From DAOTXL01 sp034435455 (GTDB lineage Bacteria > Chloroflexota > Anaerolineae > JAAYZQ01): a stretch of DNA of 64,000 nt. Position numbers and translations under genes: made by a program. The notes below the pieces were generated by a model, which did no database searches, was not told the DNA's origin, and saw nothing but the letters and a program-made list of their open reading frames with translations. The first letter of the stretch is position 1. Every line of letters begins with the position of its first letter. Of the stretch, positions 7,590-16,932 are shown one piece after another. The stretch spans positions 26,577 through 90,576 of the forward strand of contig DAOTXL010000131.1 in assembly GCA_034435455.1 (NCBI GenBank). Reading direction: 5' to 3'.

Positions 7590-9059
7590 CTAGCGGCTCA
7601 GCCGCCAGCGCGTTCCCTCCGGGCCATCTTCCAGGGCGATCCCCAGCCCGGCCAGGCGGTTGCGGATGGCATCGGCCCTGGCCCAGTCGCGGGCCTGGCG
7701 CGCTTCCTGGCGCAGGTCTATCAACAGCCGCAGCAGGCCCTCCACCAGCTCACCGCCCACCTCCTGGGTCAGGTTGTCGGGCACAATGCCCAGTACCTCG
7801 CCGCCCAGCTCGCGGTACAGCCGGTCTATGGCGGTCAGCGTCCCCCGGCCGGCCCGTTTCGCGCCCGCCGTCTGGCTCCCCCCGAGGAGGGTGTTTACCT
7901 CCCGGCTCAGGTCGAACAGCGCCGCCAGGGCCTGTGGTGTGTTGAAATCGTCCTCCATGGCCTCCAGGAAGCGGTGCCGGTACTCCTCCACCCTGGCCGT
8001 CCAGTCGGGGTCCGGGTCCTCGTCGGGGGCGTGGCGCAACCCTTCCCGGACCAGGCCCACGGTGCCGTACAGCCGCTCCAGCCCCCGGTGGGCTGCCTCC
8101 AGCGCCTCCCGACTGAAATCGGTCGGCGAGCGGTAGTGGCTGCTCAGGATAAAAAAGCGGACGGTCATCGGCGGGTACTGTTGGAGCAGGTCCTTGATAT
8201 AGATGGCATTGCCCAGACTCTTGCCCATCTTGACCCCGTCCACGGTGACCATGTTGTTCAGTAGCCAGTAGTTGCAGAAAGGCAGGTCGGTGGCCGCCTC
8301 GATCTGGGCGATCTCGCACTCGTTGTGGGGGAAGATATTTTCCAGCCCTCCGCCGTGGATATCGAAGGGTTGGCCCAGATATTTGGTGGCCATCACCGAG
8401 CATTCCAGGTGCCAGCCTGGATACCCCCATCCCCACGGGCTGGGCCAGCGCAGGATGTGGCCCTTTTCCGCCCGCTTCCAAAGGGCAAAGTCGGCCGGGT
8501 GGCGCTTTTCCGGGTTGATCGCCAGACGCGCCCCCTCTTCCTGCTCCTCTACCCGGCGCCCCGACAGCTTGCCATATTCCGGCCAACTCGACACGTCAAA
8601 GTAGACCGAACCGTTGACCTCATAGGCATGGCCGCGCTCCAACAGCCGTTTGACCAGCTCGATCTGTTCGGGGATGTGGCAGCTTGGCCGGGGAAAGAGG
8701 TTGGGCCGCACCCAATTCAGGGCATCCATGTCCTCAAAGTAGCTGCGCATGTAGGTTTCGACCAACTCCATCGGTTCGACCCGATCTCTGGCGGCCCGCT
8801 TGAGGATCTTGTCCTCCCCCTCGTCTGCATCATCGGTCAGGTGGCCCACGTCGGTGATGTTTTGCACATAGCGGACCTGGTAACCGCGATAGCGCAGGTA
8901 ACGGACGATGGTATCGAAGGAGACATAGACCTTGGCATGGCCGACGTGGGCGTGGTCATAGATCGTCGGCCCGCAGACATAAATAGTCACCCGGCCCTCG
9001 TGGATCGGCTTGAACTCCTCCTTCTGCCGGGTCAGATAGTTGTATACGGTTAATGCCAT
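7590..9059 (-). CDS. cysS: Cysteinyl-tRNA synthetase
   Basis: 489 residues, a full-length class I synthetase that charges tRNA-Cys. The zinc ligand Cys29 in CGPTIYD, the HIGH box as HVGH (38-41) and the KMSKS loop as KMGKS (about 277-281) are all visible. GWGYPGWHLECS and HGGGLENIFPHNE are the remaining zinc and cysteine-site motifs. The DALR-type C-terminal domain is complete. The 137-base gap to the upstream kinase gene holds a strong hairpin at 9105-9135, which could adjust expression within the operon. Confidence 0.97.
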   Translation of the reverse strand: MALTVYNYLTRQKEEFKPIHEGRVTIYVCGPTIYDHAHVGHAKVYVSFDTIVRYLRYRGYQVRYVQNITDVGHLTDDADEGEDKILKRAARDRVEPMELVETYMRSYFEDMDALNWVRPNLFPRPSCHIPEQIELVKRLLERGHAYEVNGSVYFDVSSWPEYGKLSGRRVEEQEEGARLAINPEKRHPADFALWKRAEKGHILRWPSPWGWGYPGWHLECSVMATKYLGQPFDIHGGGLENIFPHNECEIAQIEAATDLPFCNYWLLNNMVTVDGVKMGKSLGNAIYIKDLLQQYPPMTVRFFILSSHYRSPTDFSREALEAAHRGLERLYGTVGLVREGLRHAPDEDPDPDWTARVEEYRHRFLEAMEDDFNTPQALAALFDLSREVNTLLGGSQTAGAKRAGRGTLTAIDRLYRELGGEVLGIVPDNLTQEVGGELVEGLLRLLIDLRQEARQARDWARADAIRNRLAGLGIALEDGPEGTRWRLSR

Positions 9060-9104
9060 TTTTTCACCTCCTGGCTGGATATGGGTTGTTTCAAGGTGGT
9101 GTGT

Positions 9105-9135
9105 GGGATGCTGCCGTTCATCGCCGCAGCATCCC
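9105..9135 (-). promoter_or_regulatory. Intercistronic hairpin before cysS
   Basis: A perfect 10-bp stem GGGATGCTGC / GCAGCATCCC with an 11-base loop. There is no T-run after it on either strand, so it is more likely a processing or attenuating structure than an intrinsic terminator. T-box landmarks are absent. Confidence 0.5.
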
Positions 9136-9196
9136 GCCTATACAGATGCAGGTCCTTCTCCAGCGCCAGGGGGGAGTGAGGCGGTTGCCCATTGCC

Positions 9197-9937
9197 CTAT
9201 TCATCGGCCTCCGCTGCCTCTGCCTGCCGGGCAGTGGCCTGTTGCGCCGTCAGGATCAGCTCCACGGCGGTATCTACCGGGATCCGGCCGGTGTTGATCA
9301 CCAGGTGGTACAGCAGGGGGTCCAGCCAGTCCACATTGTGATAGCGACGCAGGTAATCGGCGCGGGCCCGGTCGCTGGCCCGCACCCGGTTCTGGGCGTC
9401 GCGCCTGTTCAGCCCCTCGCGGGCCATGAGGACCTGGATCCGGTAGGCCAGGGGGGCTATCACCTGCACATGCAGAACCTTGGGGTTTTTGCGGAGCAGG
9501 ACCTGCCCCCCCCGGCCCACGATCAGCACATTCCCTTCCCGGGCCAGCCCCCGGATCACCAACCCCACCATCCGCACATAGGCATCCAGCGAAGCGCTGA
9601 GGGGGGGCACGGTGGGCGAAAACAGGCCGGTGAAGGGGATGGCCAGGCCGGGCAGCGCCGGCGCGGCGATGTCGGCCTCATCGGCGGGTGCCCCGGCAAA
9701 GGCCGTGGTGCTGGGCAGGCCGGGCATGATGCGCAGGGCCTTGAGCACCTGGCCGACCAGCCCGTGCTCCCCTTCATGTTCCAGCTCGGCCAGGGCCCCC
9801 TGGGGCACGCCGGCCCGCTGGGCCGCCTGGTTGATCGTATCGGCATCGATCAAACGCAGACCCAGGGTCCGGGCCACCTGGGCAGCAATCTCGTCACCGT
9901 GGCTGCCGAGTTGACGCGAGAGGGTGATCACTGTCAT
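9197..9937 (-). CDS. Cytidylate-kinase-like family protein
   Basis: 246 residues. The N-terminus (ITLSRQLGSHGDEIA) matches the cytidylate kinase-like family, in which the P-loop is altered. VLIVGRGGQVLL, RVRASDRARADYLRRYH and HLVINTGRI are the NMP-kinase LID and nucleotide-contact segments. True CMP kinase activity is uncertain because the classic GxxGxGKS loop is replaced by GSHGDE. The gene lies 7 bases downstream of PIN-TRAM, so the two are probably cotranscribed. Confidence 0.8.
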   Translation of the reverse strand: MTVITLSRQLGSHGDEIAAQVARTLGLRLIDADTINQAAQRAGVPQGALAELEHEGEHGLVGQVLKALRIMPGLPSTTAFAGAPADEADIAAPALPGLAIPFTGLFSPTVPPLSASLDAYVRMVGLVIRGLAREGNVLIVGRGGQVLLRKNPKVLHVQVIAPLAYRIQVLMAREGLNRRDAQNRVRASDRARADYLRRYHNVDWLDPLLYHLVINTGRIPVDTAVELILTAQQATARQAEAAEADE

Positions 9938-9944
9938 TTGCCGT

Positions 9945-10988
9945 TCATCCTTCCAGATCGGGTTGGGCGAACACCAGCCGACCCTCCGTTTTCTGCAGGA
10001 CCTTCTTGACCACCACCGGGATCGTCTGGCCCAGGTAGGGCCGTCCCTCTTCGACGACGATCATCGTCCCGTCGTCCAGATAGCCCACCCCCTGTCCCAA
10101 CTCTTTGCCTTCCTGGATAATCTTGACCTGAATGGTCTCCCCCGGCAACAGCACCGACTTGACCGCGTTGGCCAGTTCGTTGATGTTCAAGACCACGACG
10201 CCCTGGAGTTGGGCGACCCGGTTCATGTTGTAGTCGTTGGTCACGATGGGGCAGCGCAGGCTCTTGGCCAACATGATCAGCTTGTCGTCCACGTCGTGGG
10301 CTTCCGGCACATCCATATCGGTAATCCGCACCGGCACCACCGACTCTTCCTTGAGCCGGTTCAGCATGTCCAGCCCCCGCCGTCCCCGATTGCGCCGCAG
10401 GGCGTCGGGCGAGTCGGCGATGTGCTGGAGTTCGTTCAGCACGAACCGGGGGACCAGCATGGTGCCGCTGATAAAGCCGGTCTGGCTGATGTCGGCGATC
10501 CGCCCGTCTATGATGACGCTGGTGTCGAGCAGGACCGGCCTTTCGTCCGGCGGCACGGCCTCGCCGGAAAGGCGGTTGCCGATGATGGCCAGGATGTCTT
10601 GTTGGCGCATCACCATCACGGCCATGCCCAGGTAACCAAAGAGCACCGCGCCCACAAACGGCAGGACCTCGCCGAAGGGGGTGGGCAGGCCGGACAGGAT
10701 GGGGGACAGCAGGGCGGCGACGATCAGGCCCAGGATCAGGCCGATAATGATCGCAAAGAGCTCCTGGGCCGGCAGTTGGCGGATCTTGCGCCGCAGCCCC
10801 TGAATCGGCTTGATCGTGATCCAGGGGGTGATCAACGCCCCCAGGGCCACGCCGGCGAGCATGAGCACCACGACGAGCCGCAGGGATTGCTCTGCCGGCA
10901 TGTCACCGGCAAAGTACTCTCCCAGCCGCCAGCCGACAACCCCCAGGATAATTGCACCGATGAAACGTAACAAAAGATCGAGAACCAT
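9945..10988 (-). CDS. PIN/TRAM domain membrane protein (YacL-like)
   Basis: 347 residues. Four hydrophobic segments occupy about residues 1-145. A PIN nuclease domain follows (LLDTSVIIDGR, FVLNELQ, DDKLIMLA, IVTNDYN, covering the acidic Mg-binding positions). A TRAM RNA-binding domain closes the chain (LLPGETIQVKIIQEG). The family is conserved in Firmicutes and Chloroflexota beside cysS and radA, and is presumed to be a membrane-anchored RNase. It heads the operon PIN-TRAM, kinase-like, cysS, rlmB. Its ribosome site GGAGAGG is part of a small hairpin in the leader. Confidence 0.9.
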   Translation of the reverse strand: MVLDLLLRFIGAIILGVVGWRLGEYFAGDMPAEQSLRLVVVLMLAGVALGALITPWITIKPIQGLRRKIRQLPAQELFAIIIGLILGLIVAALLSPILSGLPTPFGEVLPFVGAVLFGYLGMAVMVMRQQDILAIIGNRLSGEAVPPDERPVLLDTSVIIDGRIADISQTGFISGTMLVPRFVLNELQHIADSPDALRRNRGRRGLDMLNRLKEESVVPVRITDMDVPEAHDVDDKLIMLAKSLRCPIVTNDYNMNRVAQLQGVVVLNINELANAVKSVLLPGETIQVKIIQEGKELGQGVGYLDDGTMIVVEEGRPYLGQTIPVVVKKVLQKTEGRLVFAQPDLEG

Positions 10989-11200
10989 TGCTCACACCTC
11001 TCCAAGAGGACAATCGTCCCCGGCATGATGGCGGAGAGGCCTCCGCCACGAGCGAATATTCATTTCTGTCGAGTTGGTGGATTACATGGTCCTCCTTCCT
11101 CTCTTCAATAGAAAGGCATCCCCCGGCAAAAGAGCCGGCTTCCGGAGATGCCTTGTCCCTCCTCCCGTTGTCCAACAATGCACACAAAGGTTCAATAAGC
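10989..11200 (-). promoter_or_regulatory. Structured 5' leader of the PIN-TRAM/cysS operon
   Basis: About 212 bases separate the promoter from the PIN-TRAM start. Three hairpins are visible. A two-part stem pairs AAGGCATC/GATGCCTT (11113-11120 with 11147-11154) around CCGGC/GCCGG (11123-11127 with 11134-11138). The second is a TGGCGGA/TCCGCCA hairpin near 11028-11047. The third is CCTCT/AGAGG at the ribosome site. No known riboswitch class was recognised. Confidence 0.55.
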
Positions 11201-11206
11201 ACCCTT

Positions 11207-11235
11207 ATCTTAGCACATCCCCGGGCAATTGTCAA
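11207..11235 (-). promoter_or_regulatory. Strong sigma70 promoter for the PIN-TRAM operon
   Basis: TTGACA (11230-11235), a 17-base spacer and TAAGAT (11207-11212) with extended TGC. The -35 box overlaps the radA stop codon (11232-11234). Confidence 0.8.
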
Positions 11236-12623
11236 CGTGGTTCCGTCGGAAGGGCTTCCCGGCCGATGGCTGCCGCCAAGGCGTCGGCCAGGGAGCGGGC
11301 CGGGATCACCTTCAGGCCGGCCGGCACCTCCGGCGGGTGGCGAAGGGGGGTTGGCGCGAGGCAGCGGCTGAAGCCCAACCTGGCCGCCTCGCTGAGCCGC
11401 CGGGTGAGGTGGCTGACGGTCCGCAGTTCCCCGGAGAGGCCCACCTCGCCCACGGCCACCAGATCGCCGGGCAACGGCACATTCTGCAGGCTCGAAGCGA
11501 TGGCCAGCGCCGTGGCCAGGTCGGCCGCCGGCTCGTTGATATGCAGGCCGCCCACCACATTGACAAAGATATCCTGGTCGAACAGGCGCAACCCCACCCG
11601 TCGGGACAGGACCGCCACCAGCAGCAGCAACCGGTTGAAATCCACGCCGTTGGCGGTGCGGCGCGGCAGGCCAAAGCTCGTCGTGCTCGACAGCGCCTGG
11701 ATCTCGACGAGAAGGGGCCGCGTGCCCTCCATCGTGACGGCGATGGCCGATCCGGCTGCGTTGGGCATCCGCTCGGCCAGGAACGCCTCCGAGGGGTTGG
11801 CCACCTCGGCCATGCCCCCCTCGGTCATTTCAAACACCCCCACCTCGTTGGTCGAACCGAAGCGGTTCTTGACGCTGCGCAGCAGGCGGTAGGCGTGGAA
11901 CCGGTCCCCCTCCAGGTACAGCACCGTGTCCACAATATGTTCCAACACCTTCGGCCCGGCGATGGCCCCGGCTTTGGTCACGTGGCCCACCAGGAAAAAG
12001 GGCACACCGCTGGCTTTGGCCAGGCGCAACAGGGAGGTGGCGCAGGCCTTGACCTGGCTGACGCTGCCCGCCGGGGAGTCCAGTTCCTCGGCGGCGATGG
12101 CCTGGATCGAGTCCACCACCACCAGGCGGGGCGACAGTTGCTCGATGTGGGCCACGATCTGCTCCAGCGACACCTCGGCGACCAGGTACAGGTCCGGCTG
12201 GTGCAGGCCCAACCGGTCGGCCCGCATCTTGATCTGGTGCACCGACTCTTCCGCCGAGATGTAGAGCACCGGGCCGATCTCGGCGGCCATTTGGGCGGAG
12301 GCCTGGAGCAGCAGGGTGGACTTGCCGATGCCGGGGTCGCCGCCGATGAGGGCGACCGACCCGGGAACCACGCCGCCGCCCAACACCCGCGCCAGTTCCC
12401 CGATGCTCACCGGCAGCCGCCGGAATTGATCAGACTGGATTTCGGGCAGCCGCTGAGGCCGGCTGCGCGGCGTCCACGACCGGGCCAGCGAGGGTTCCTT
12501 CTGGGGCTCGACCACCGTCTCGACCAGGGTGTTCCACTCGCCACAAGATGGGCACTGGCCGCTCCACTTGATGGCGGTCGCGCCGCACGATTCACAGACA
12601 TATTGCAACCGTGCCTTGGCCAT
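11232..12623 (-). CDS. radA: DNA repair protein RadA
   Basis: 463 residues, the usual RadA/Sms length. It acts as a RecA-like ATPase and helicase in branch migration and recombination repair. The N-terminal zinc finger has C10, C13, C24 and C27 (CESCG, CPSCGEW). The ATPase core has Walker A GGDPGIGKST and the RadA signature KNRFGS. The C-terminal Lon-protease-like domain includes FGLPRRTANGVDFNR. The start is the ATG at 12623, where the zinc finger begins and where GGGGGAGGG provides the ribosome site; an open frame upstream is not coding. Confidence 0.96.
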   Translation of the reverse strand: MAKARLQYVCESCGATAIKWSGQCPSCGEWNTLVETVVEPQKEPSLARSWTPRSRPQRLPEIQSDQFRRLPVSIGELARVLGGGVVPGSVALIGGDPGIGKSTLLLQASAQMAAEIGPVLYISAEESVHQIKMRADRLGLHQPDLYLVAEVSLEQIVAHIEQLSPRLVVVDSIQAIAAEELDSPAGSVSQVKACATSLLRLAKASGVPFFLVGHVTKAGAIAGPKVLEHIVDTVLYLEGDRFHAYRLLRSVKNRFGSTNEVGVFEMTEGGMAEVANPSEAFLAERMPNAAGSAIAVTMEGTRPLLVEIQALSSTTSFGLPRRTANGVDFNRLLLLVAVLSRRVGLRLFDQDIFVNVVGGLHINEPAADLATALAIASSLQNVPLPGDLVAVGEVGLSGELRTVSHLTRRLSEAARLGFSRCLAPTPLRHPPEVPAGLKVIPARSLADALAAAIGREALPTEPR

Positions 12624-12678
12624 TTTCCCTCCCCCGGCCCTATGCCGGTTCCCCCTCCTGGCTGGAGAGGCGCAGGAC

Positions 12679-12712
12679 AAAAAGATCGGTTTCCGGCGAC
12701 AGAAACCGATCT
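12679..12712 (-). terminator. Rho-independent terminator after clpC
   Basis: Stem AGATCGGTTTC / GAAACCGATCT (11 bp, 12683-12693 with 12702-12712) followed on the minus strand by TTTTT. It separates clpC from radA. Confidence 0.9.
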
Positions 12713-12766
12713 CGGCTTCTCGATGGCGTTGCCGCCCTTTCTCCCGCAACCCTGGCGGGAGGTGGA

Positions 12767-15268
12767 TCAGTTGAACACCGGGCTGAGCGGCTGTGGGGCA
12801 GGCTCCTCCTTTACCCGTTCCGGCCGCGCAGCCCCGTCGTCGGCCTTTTCGGGATGGAAGGTCAGTTCCCCGGCATAGTCCACGATCACCAGGTCGCCCT
12901 GGTGGAAACGGCCGGCCAGCAGCCCTTCCGACAGGGCATCTTCGATCTCGGTCTGCATGATCCGCCGCAGGGGGCGGGCGCCGAGGTTGGGATCGTAGCC
13001 CTTGTCGGCCAGGTAGTCGCGGGCCGCCTCGGTCAGGCGCAGGTCCAGGCCGAACTCCGACAGGCGGTGGCACACCTTGCCGGCTTCCAGGTCCACAATC
13101 TGCTTGATCTGCTCCCGGTTGAGGGCGTGGAAGACGATGGTGGCATCAATGCGGTTCAGAAATTCGGGGCGGAAGATACGCTTGAGTTCGCCCAGGACCT
13201 TGTCCTTCATGTCTTGGTAGGCTTCCTGTTCGCTCTGGGCGGTGTCGCGGCCCCGGATAAAGCCCAGCGCGGTCGAACGCCCGATGATTTCGGCCCCCAC
13301 GTTCGAGGTCATCAGCACGATCGTGTTGCGAAAGTCCACCTTGCGCCCTTTGGCGTCCGACAGGTGGCCGTCTTCCATAATCTGGAGCAGCATATTGATC
13401 GCTTCGGGATGGGCTTTTTCCACCTCGTCGAAGCAGATCACGGTAAAGGGCCGGCGGCGCACCGCTTCGGTCAACTGCCCGGCCTCTTCGTAGCCGATAT
13501 ACCCCGGCGGCGCACCGACCAGCCGCGACACGGTGTGCCGTTCCATGAATTCCGACATATCGAGCTGGAGGAGGGCCTCTTCGCTGCCGAACATGAACTC
13601 GGCCAGAGCTTTGGCCAGCTCCGTTTTGCCCACCCCGGTCGGCCCCAGGAACAGGAATGAACCGATGGGCCGCTTGGGGTCTTTGAGCCCGGCCCTGGCC
13701 CGGCGCACGGCGCGCGAGATGGTCCGGATCGCCTCTTCCTGGCCCACAATCCGCTTGTGGAGGGCCTCTTCCATGTGCAGCAGCCGCTCCGACTCGGCGG
13801 TTTCCAGTTGCATGAGGGGCACCCCGGTCCACATGGAGACGATCTCGGCCACGTCGCCCGCAGTCACCGCAATGTTCGCCGAGCTGGTATCCCAGCCGAG
13901 CCGCAACTGCTCCAGTTGGGCTTTCAGCTCCCGTTCGCGGTCGCGCAGCGCCATCGCCTCGGCCCACTGCTGGGCATCAATCGCCTCGTCCTTCTGGCGT
14001 TGCACCTTCTTGATCTCGGAGAAGGTGTCTTGCAGAGAGGAGGAGTGAGGCACTTTGTACATCCGCACCCGCGAGGCCGCTTCGTCGAGCACGTCAATGG
14101 CCTTGTCGGGGAGGTAGCGGTCGGTGATATAGCGGGCAGACAGGCGGGCTGCGGCCTCCAGCGCCTCGTCGGTGATCGGCAGCTTGTGGTGCTCTTCGTA
14201 CAGGCTCCTCACCCCCCGCAGGATGTCAATCGTCTGCTCGATGGTGGGTTCGTCCACATAGACCGGCTGGAAGCGGCGCTCCAGGGCGGCATCCCCTTCG
14301 ATATGTTTGCGGTACTCGGCCAGGGTGGTGGCCCCGATGCACTGCAGTTCGCCCCGGGCCAGGGAGGGCTTCAGGATGTTGGCGGCATCCACCGAGCTGC
14401 CGGCCGCTCCTGCCCCCACCAGCATGTGCAGCTCATCTATGAACAGGATGCTGTGCGACCCCTTGATCTCCTCGACGACCTTTTTCAGGCGCTCCTCGAA
14501 CTGGCCGCGATAGATCGTGCCGGCCACCAGGCTGCCGATGTCGAGCTGCAAGACCCGTTTGTGCAACAGCGGTTCGGGCACCTCGCCAGCCACGATCCGC
14601 TGGGCCAGCCCCTCGACGATAGCCGTCTTGCCCACCCCCGGTTCGCCGATCAGCGCCGGATTGTTCTTGGTCCGGCGGGCCAGGATCTGGATCACCCGCT
14701 CGATCTCGGTCTGGCGGCCTATGACCGGATCGAGCTTGCCGGCGCTGGCCAGCGCGGTGAGATCGATGCCCAACTGGTCCACGGTGGGGGTGGTGCTCTC
14801 CCGACGGGTACCGGCGTGGACGGGGACCTCTTGCAGGAGGTGGGTGACCTGTTCCCGCACCTTCTCCGGTGGGGCACCCAGCCGGCGCAGCACGTCCACG
14901 GCCACCCCTTCCCCTTCCTGGATCAGGCCCAACAGCAGGTGTTCGGTGCCGATGTAGTGGTGTCCCATCCGCCGGGCTTCTTCCACGGCGATCTCGATGA
15001 CCCGCTTGGTGCGGGGAGTCAGGGTTGGTTGCGTAAACGGCGCCCGGGTACCCCGGCCCACCGCCCGCTCCACGGCGGCGCGCACCTGGTCGGGGGAGAT
15101 GTTGAGCTCCTTCAGCACCCGCATCGCCACCCCCCCTTCTTCGGCCACCAATCCCAACAGGATATGTTCGGTGCCGATGTAGCGGTGGTTCAGGCGACGG
15201 GCTTCCTCCTGGGCAGTGGTCAAAACACGCCGTGCTGATTTGGTAAAGCGATCGAAATTGTCGGCCAC
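12767..15268 (-). CDS. clpC: ATP-dependent Clp protease ATP-binding subunit ClpC
   Basis: 833 residues, full length. Two Clp N repeats (about 1-145) precede AAA+ module 1 (Walker A GEPGVGKT near 210). A UVR-type coiled middle domain (about 420-460) and AAA+ module 2 (Walker A GPTGVGKT near 550, Walker B VICFDEVEKA) follow. The ClpP-binding loop and D2-small domain are present. ClpC unfolds proteins for ClpP and helps handle stress-damaged proteins. The start is GTG with AAAGGATG nine bases upstream. The mcsA, mcsB and ctsR partners of Firmicutes are absent here, so regulation differs from that model. Confidence 0.95.
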   Translation of the reverse strand: MADNFDRFTKSARRVLTTAQEEARRLNHRYIGTEHILLGLVAEEGGVAMRVLKELNISPDQVRAAVERAVGRGTRAPFTQPTLTPRTKRVIEIAVEEARRMGHHYIGTEHLLLGLIQEGEGVAVDVLRRLGAPPEKVREQVTHLLQEVPVHAGTRRESTTPTVDQLGIDLTALASAGKLDPVIGRQTEIERVIQILARRTKNNPALIGEPGVGKTAIVEGLAQRIVAGEVPEPLLHKRVLQLDIGSLVAGTIYRGQFEERLKKVVEEIKGSHSILFIDELHMLVGAGAAGSSVDAANILKPSLARGELQCIGATTLAEYRKHIEGDAALERRFQPVYVDEPTIEQTIDILRGVRSLYEEHHKLPITDEALEAAARLSARYITDRYLPDKAIDVLDEAASRVRMYKVPHSSSLQDTFSEIKKVQRQKDEAIDAQQWAEAMALRDRERELKAQLEQLRLGWDTSSANIAVTAGDVAEIVSMWTGVPLMQLETAESERLLHMEEALHKRIVGQEEAIRTISRAVRRARAGLKDPKRPIGSFLFLGPTGVGKTELAKALAEFMFGSEEALLQLDMSEFMERHTVSRLVGAPPGYIGYEEAGQLTEAVRRRPFTVICFDEVEKAHPEAINMLLQIMEDGHLSDAKGRKVDFRNTIVLMTSNVGAEIIGRSTALGFIRGRDTAQSEQEAYQDMKDKVLGELKRIFRPEFLNRIDATIVFHALNREQIKQIVDLEAGKVCHRLSEFGLDLRLTEAARDYLADKGYDPNLGARPLRRIMQTEIEDALSEGLLAGRFHQGDLVIVDYAGELTFHPEKADDGAARPERVKEEPAPQPLSPVFN

Positions 15269-15310
15269 TTTTGCATCCTTTCACAGACGCCCATCTAGTT
15301 TGCACAGCCT

Positions 15311-15316
15311 ATTATA
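15311..15316 (-). promoter_or_regulatory. Probable -10 box of clpC
   Basis: TATAAT within GGTATATAAT, 42 bases before the GTG start. No good -35 is visible. A CIRCE or CtsR-like direct repeat was looked for and not seen. Confidence 0.45.
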
Positions 15317-15358
15317 TACCGACTCGACCCAGGCGTGGGTAAGCCGTGTCACACACCA

Positions 15359-15385
15359 GGGGCTCACCTGAGCCAGGTGAGCCCC
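15359..15385. terminator. Perfect hairpin between the S1 gene and clpC
   Basis: Stem GGGGCTCACCT / AGGTGAGCCCC (11 bp, 5-base loop). There is no T-run. Its position, 130 bases past the S1 stop and before the clpC promoter, suggests transcript termination or 3' end protection. It also resembles the GGGGC hairpin family found elsewhere in the window. Confidence 0.5.
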
Positions 15386-15514
15386 CGTGCAGTAGTTGGG
15401 ACAAAGGAGACTCTGCCCTGGTCAGAAGGCGTCCAGGCCCCTGTCCTGCCCAGAAGGCCCATCTACCGGGCCGGACCGACGGCGGCTTCCGACCGGGACC
15501 AGGTAGGGTACGAC

Positions 15515-16741
15515 CTAAAGGCTGCTCTCCTGCTCGAACTCGTCCGCCTCGTCCGTCTCGGCGAATTCTGCCTGCCAGTCCAGATCGGCATAGGCCGGGT
15601 CGGCCACGCGCTTGAGGCTGAGGGCCATGCGCCGTTGTTTGGGATCGATGCGGATGATGCGCATGACATGCTTCTCACCCTCGTGGACCACCTCCTGCGG
15701 ATGATTGACCCGGCCATTGCTCAGCTCCGAGAGGTGGATCAACCCCTCGATCTCGTCGTTGATAAGGGCAAAGGCACCAAAACTCGTCAAACGGGTGATC
15801 GTCCCTTCCACCAACTGACCTTTATAATAGCGGCTTTCCACCGTGGCCCACGGTTCCGGCTCCAGGCGTTTCAGGCTGAGGGCGATCTTTTTCTTCTCGC
15901 GGTCCACGTTCAGGACATAGACCTCTACCTCCTGCCCTACCCGGAGCAGGTCCTGGGGTTTGGCCGAACGGCTCCATGATAGTTCAGAGAGGTGGATCAG
16001 CCCGTCGGCCCCGCCCAGGTCCACAAAAGCACCAAAGTCCGACAGGCTGGTGACCACCCCGCGCCGCACCTCTCCAACGCGCAATTCCTCCAGCAGCCTG
16101 TCCCGCTGCTGTTCCTGCCACTGCCGCAGGGCCGCCCGCTCCGACAAAATCAGCCGTTTCCGCTTGCGGTTGAGTTCGATCACCTTGACATGGATGGGGG
16201 TCCCCACCAGTCGGGCCCACCGTTGCTCCGGTTCCTGGCCGTCCTGCCCCTGATGGTTGGGGGCCAGTTGCGAAGCGGGGATAAACCCCCGCAGCTTGCC
16301 CATGCGGACGATCAGGCCCCCTTTGTTGAACCCCGCCACCTGGCTTTCAAAGACCTCCCCCGACTCGTACTTTTCCTGGGCGCGCCGCCAGTCGTTCTCC
16401 TCCTCGGCGCGGCGGAGCGACAGGATCAGGTTGCCCTCCCGATCCTCCGGCCTGACAACACAGACCGACACGATGTCGCCCACCCGCAGGCTTTCCAGCC
16501 CCTGTCGCCCCAGGTGTTCGAGTTCTTTGCTGGGGATCACCCCCTCCGATTTGGTGCCAACATCCACCAGGACTTCGGTGGGGCTCACGCTGACGATCTC
16601 GCCGTCAACAATGTCCCCTGGTTTTAGCTTGCGGAAGGTAAAAGATTGTTCCAACAGGTCATCCATAGAATGGCTTGTATTCGGCTGATCGCCCTCTCCT
16701 CCTTCCTGGATAGCTGTCCCGCCGATCTGCTTCTCCTCCAT
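15515..16741 (-). CDS. S1 RNA-binding domain protein (ribosomal S1-like), copy 1
   Basis: 408 residues with four S1 OB-fold repeats at about 38-115, 127-215, 222-300 and 310-385. The last two have the classic DFGAFVDLGGADGLIHLSEL pattern. The N-terminal 35 residues are acidic. Four-repeat S1 proteins in Gram-positives and Chloroflexota take the place of, or accompany, ribosomal protein bS1 in mRNA binding. The start is set at the ATG at 16741 (MEEKQIGG). The promoter TTGCCT-17-TATAAT lies about 83 bases upstream. A paralogue with the same repeat order is at 50029-51258. Confidence 0.85.
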   Translation of the reverse strand: MEEKQIGGTAIQEGGEGDQPNTSHSMDDLLEQSFTFRKLKPGDIVDGEIVSVSPTEVLVDVGTKSEGVIPSKELEHLGRQGLESLRVGDIVSVCVVRPEDREGNLILSLRRAEEENDWRRAQEKYESGEVFESQVAGFNKGGLIVRMGKLRGFIPASQLAPNHQGQDGQEPEQRWARLVGTPIHVKVIELNRKRKRLILSERAALRQWQEQQRDRLLEELRVGEVRRGVVTSLSDFGAFVDLGGADGLIHLSELSWSRSAKPQDLLRVGQEVEVYVLNVDREKKKIALSLKRLEPEPWATVESRYYKGQLVEGTITRLTSFGAFALINDEIEGLIHLSELSNGRVNHPQEVVHEGEKHVMRIIRIDPKQRRMALSLKRVADPAYADLDWQAEFAETDEADEFEQESSL

Positions 16742-16823
16742 AAAGATGGATTCTCCCTCTGCATCATGGTTTGGGCCGCACAGACGGAAAATTTGTCCGA
16801 ATCTCCGCTTTACTGCCGCACCT

Positions 16824-16852
16824 ATTATACCGCCAAATTTCAGAAAAGGCAA
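16824..16852 (-). promoter_or_regulatory. Promoter of S1 gene copy 1
   Basis: TTGCCT (16847-16852), a 17-base spacer and TATAAT (16824-16829). Confidence 0.7.
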
Positions 16853-16932
16853 AAACCGGCCCTCAGGCGTAAGGCAAAAATGGGGGGGCCATCCGCCCAA
16901 CCGGGGCAGGAGACCACCCTGCCCTCCAAATG

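Noticed and set aside
9060..9196. T-box leader for cysS
   Set aside because: No AGGGTGGNACCGCG box and no terminator/antiterminator pair; only one hairpin within an operon.
15301..15345. CIRCE or CtsR operator upstream of clpC
   Set aside because: Neither the TTAGCACTC/GAGTGCTAA inverted repeat nor the GGTCAAA direct repeats are present.
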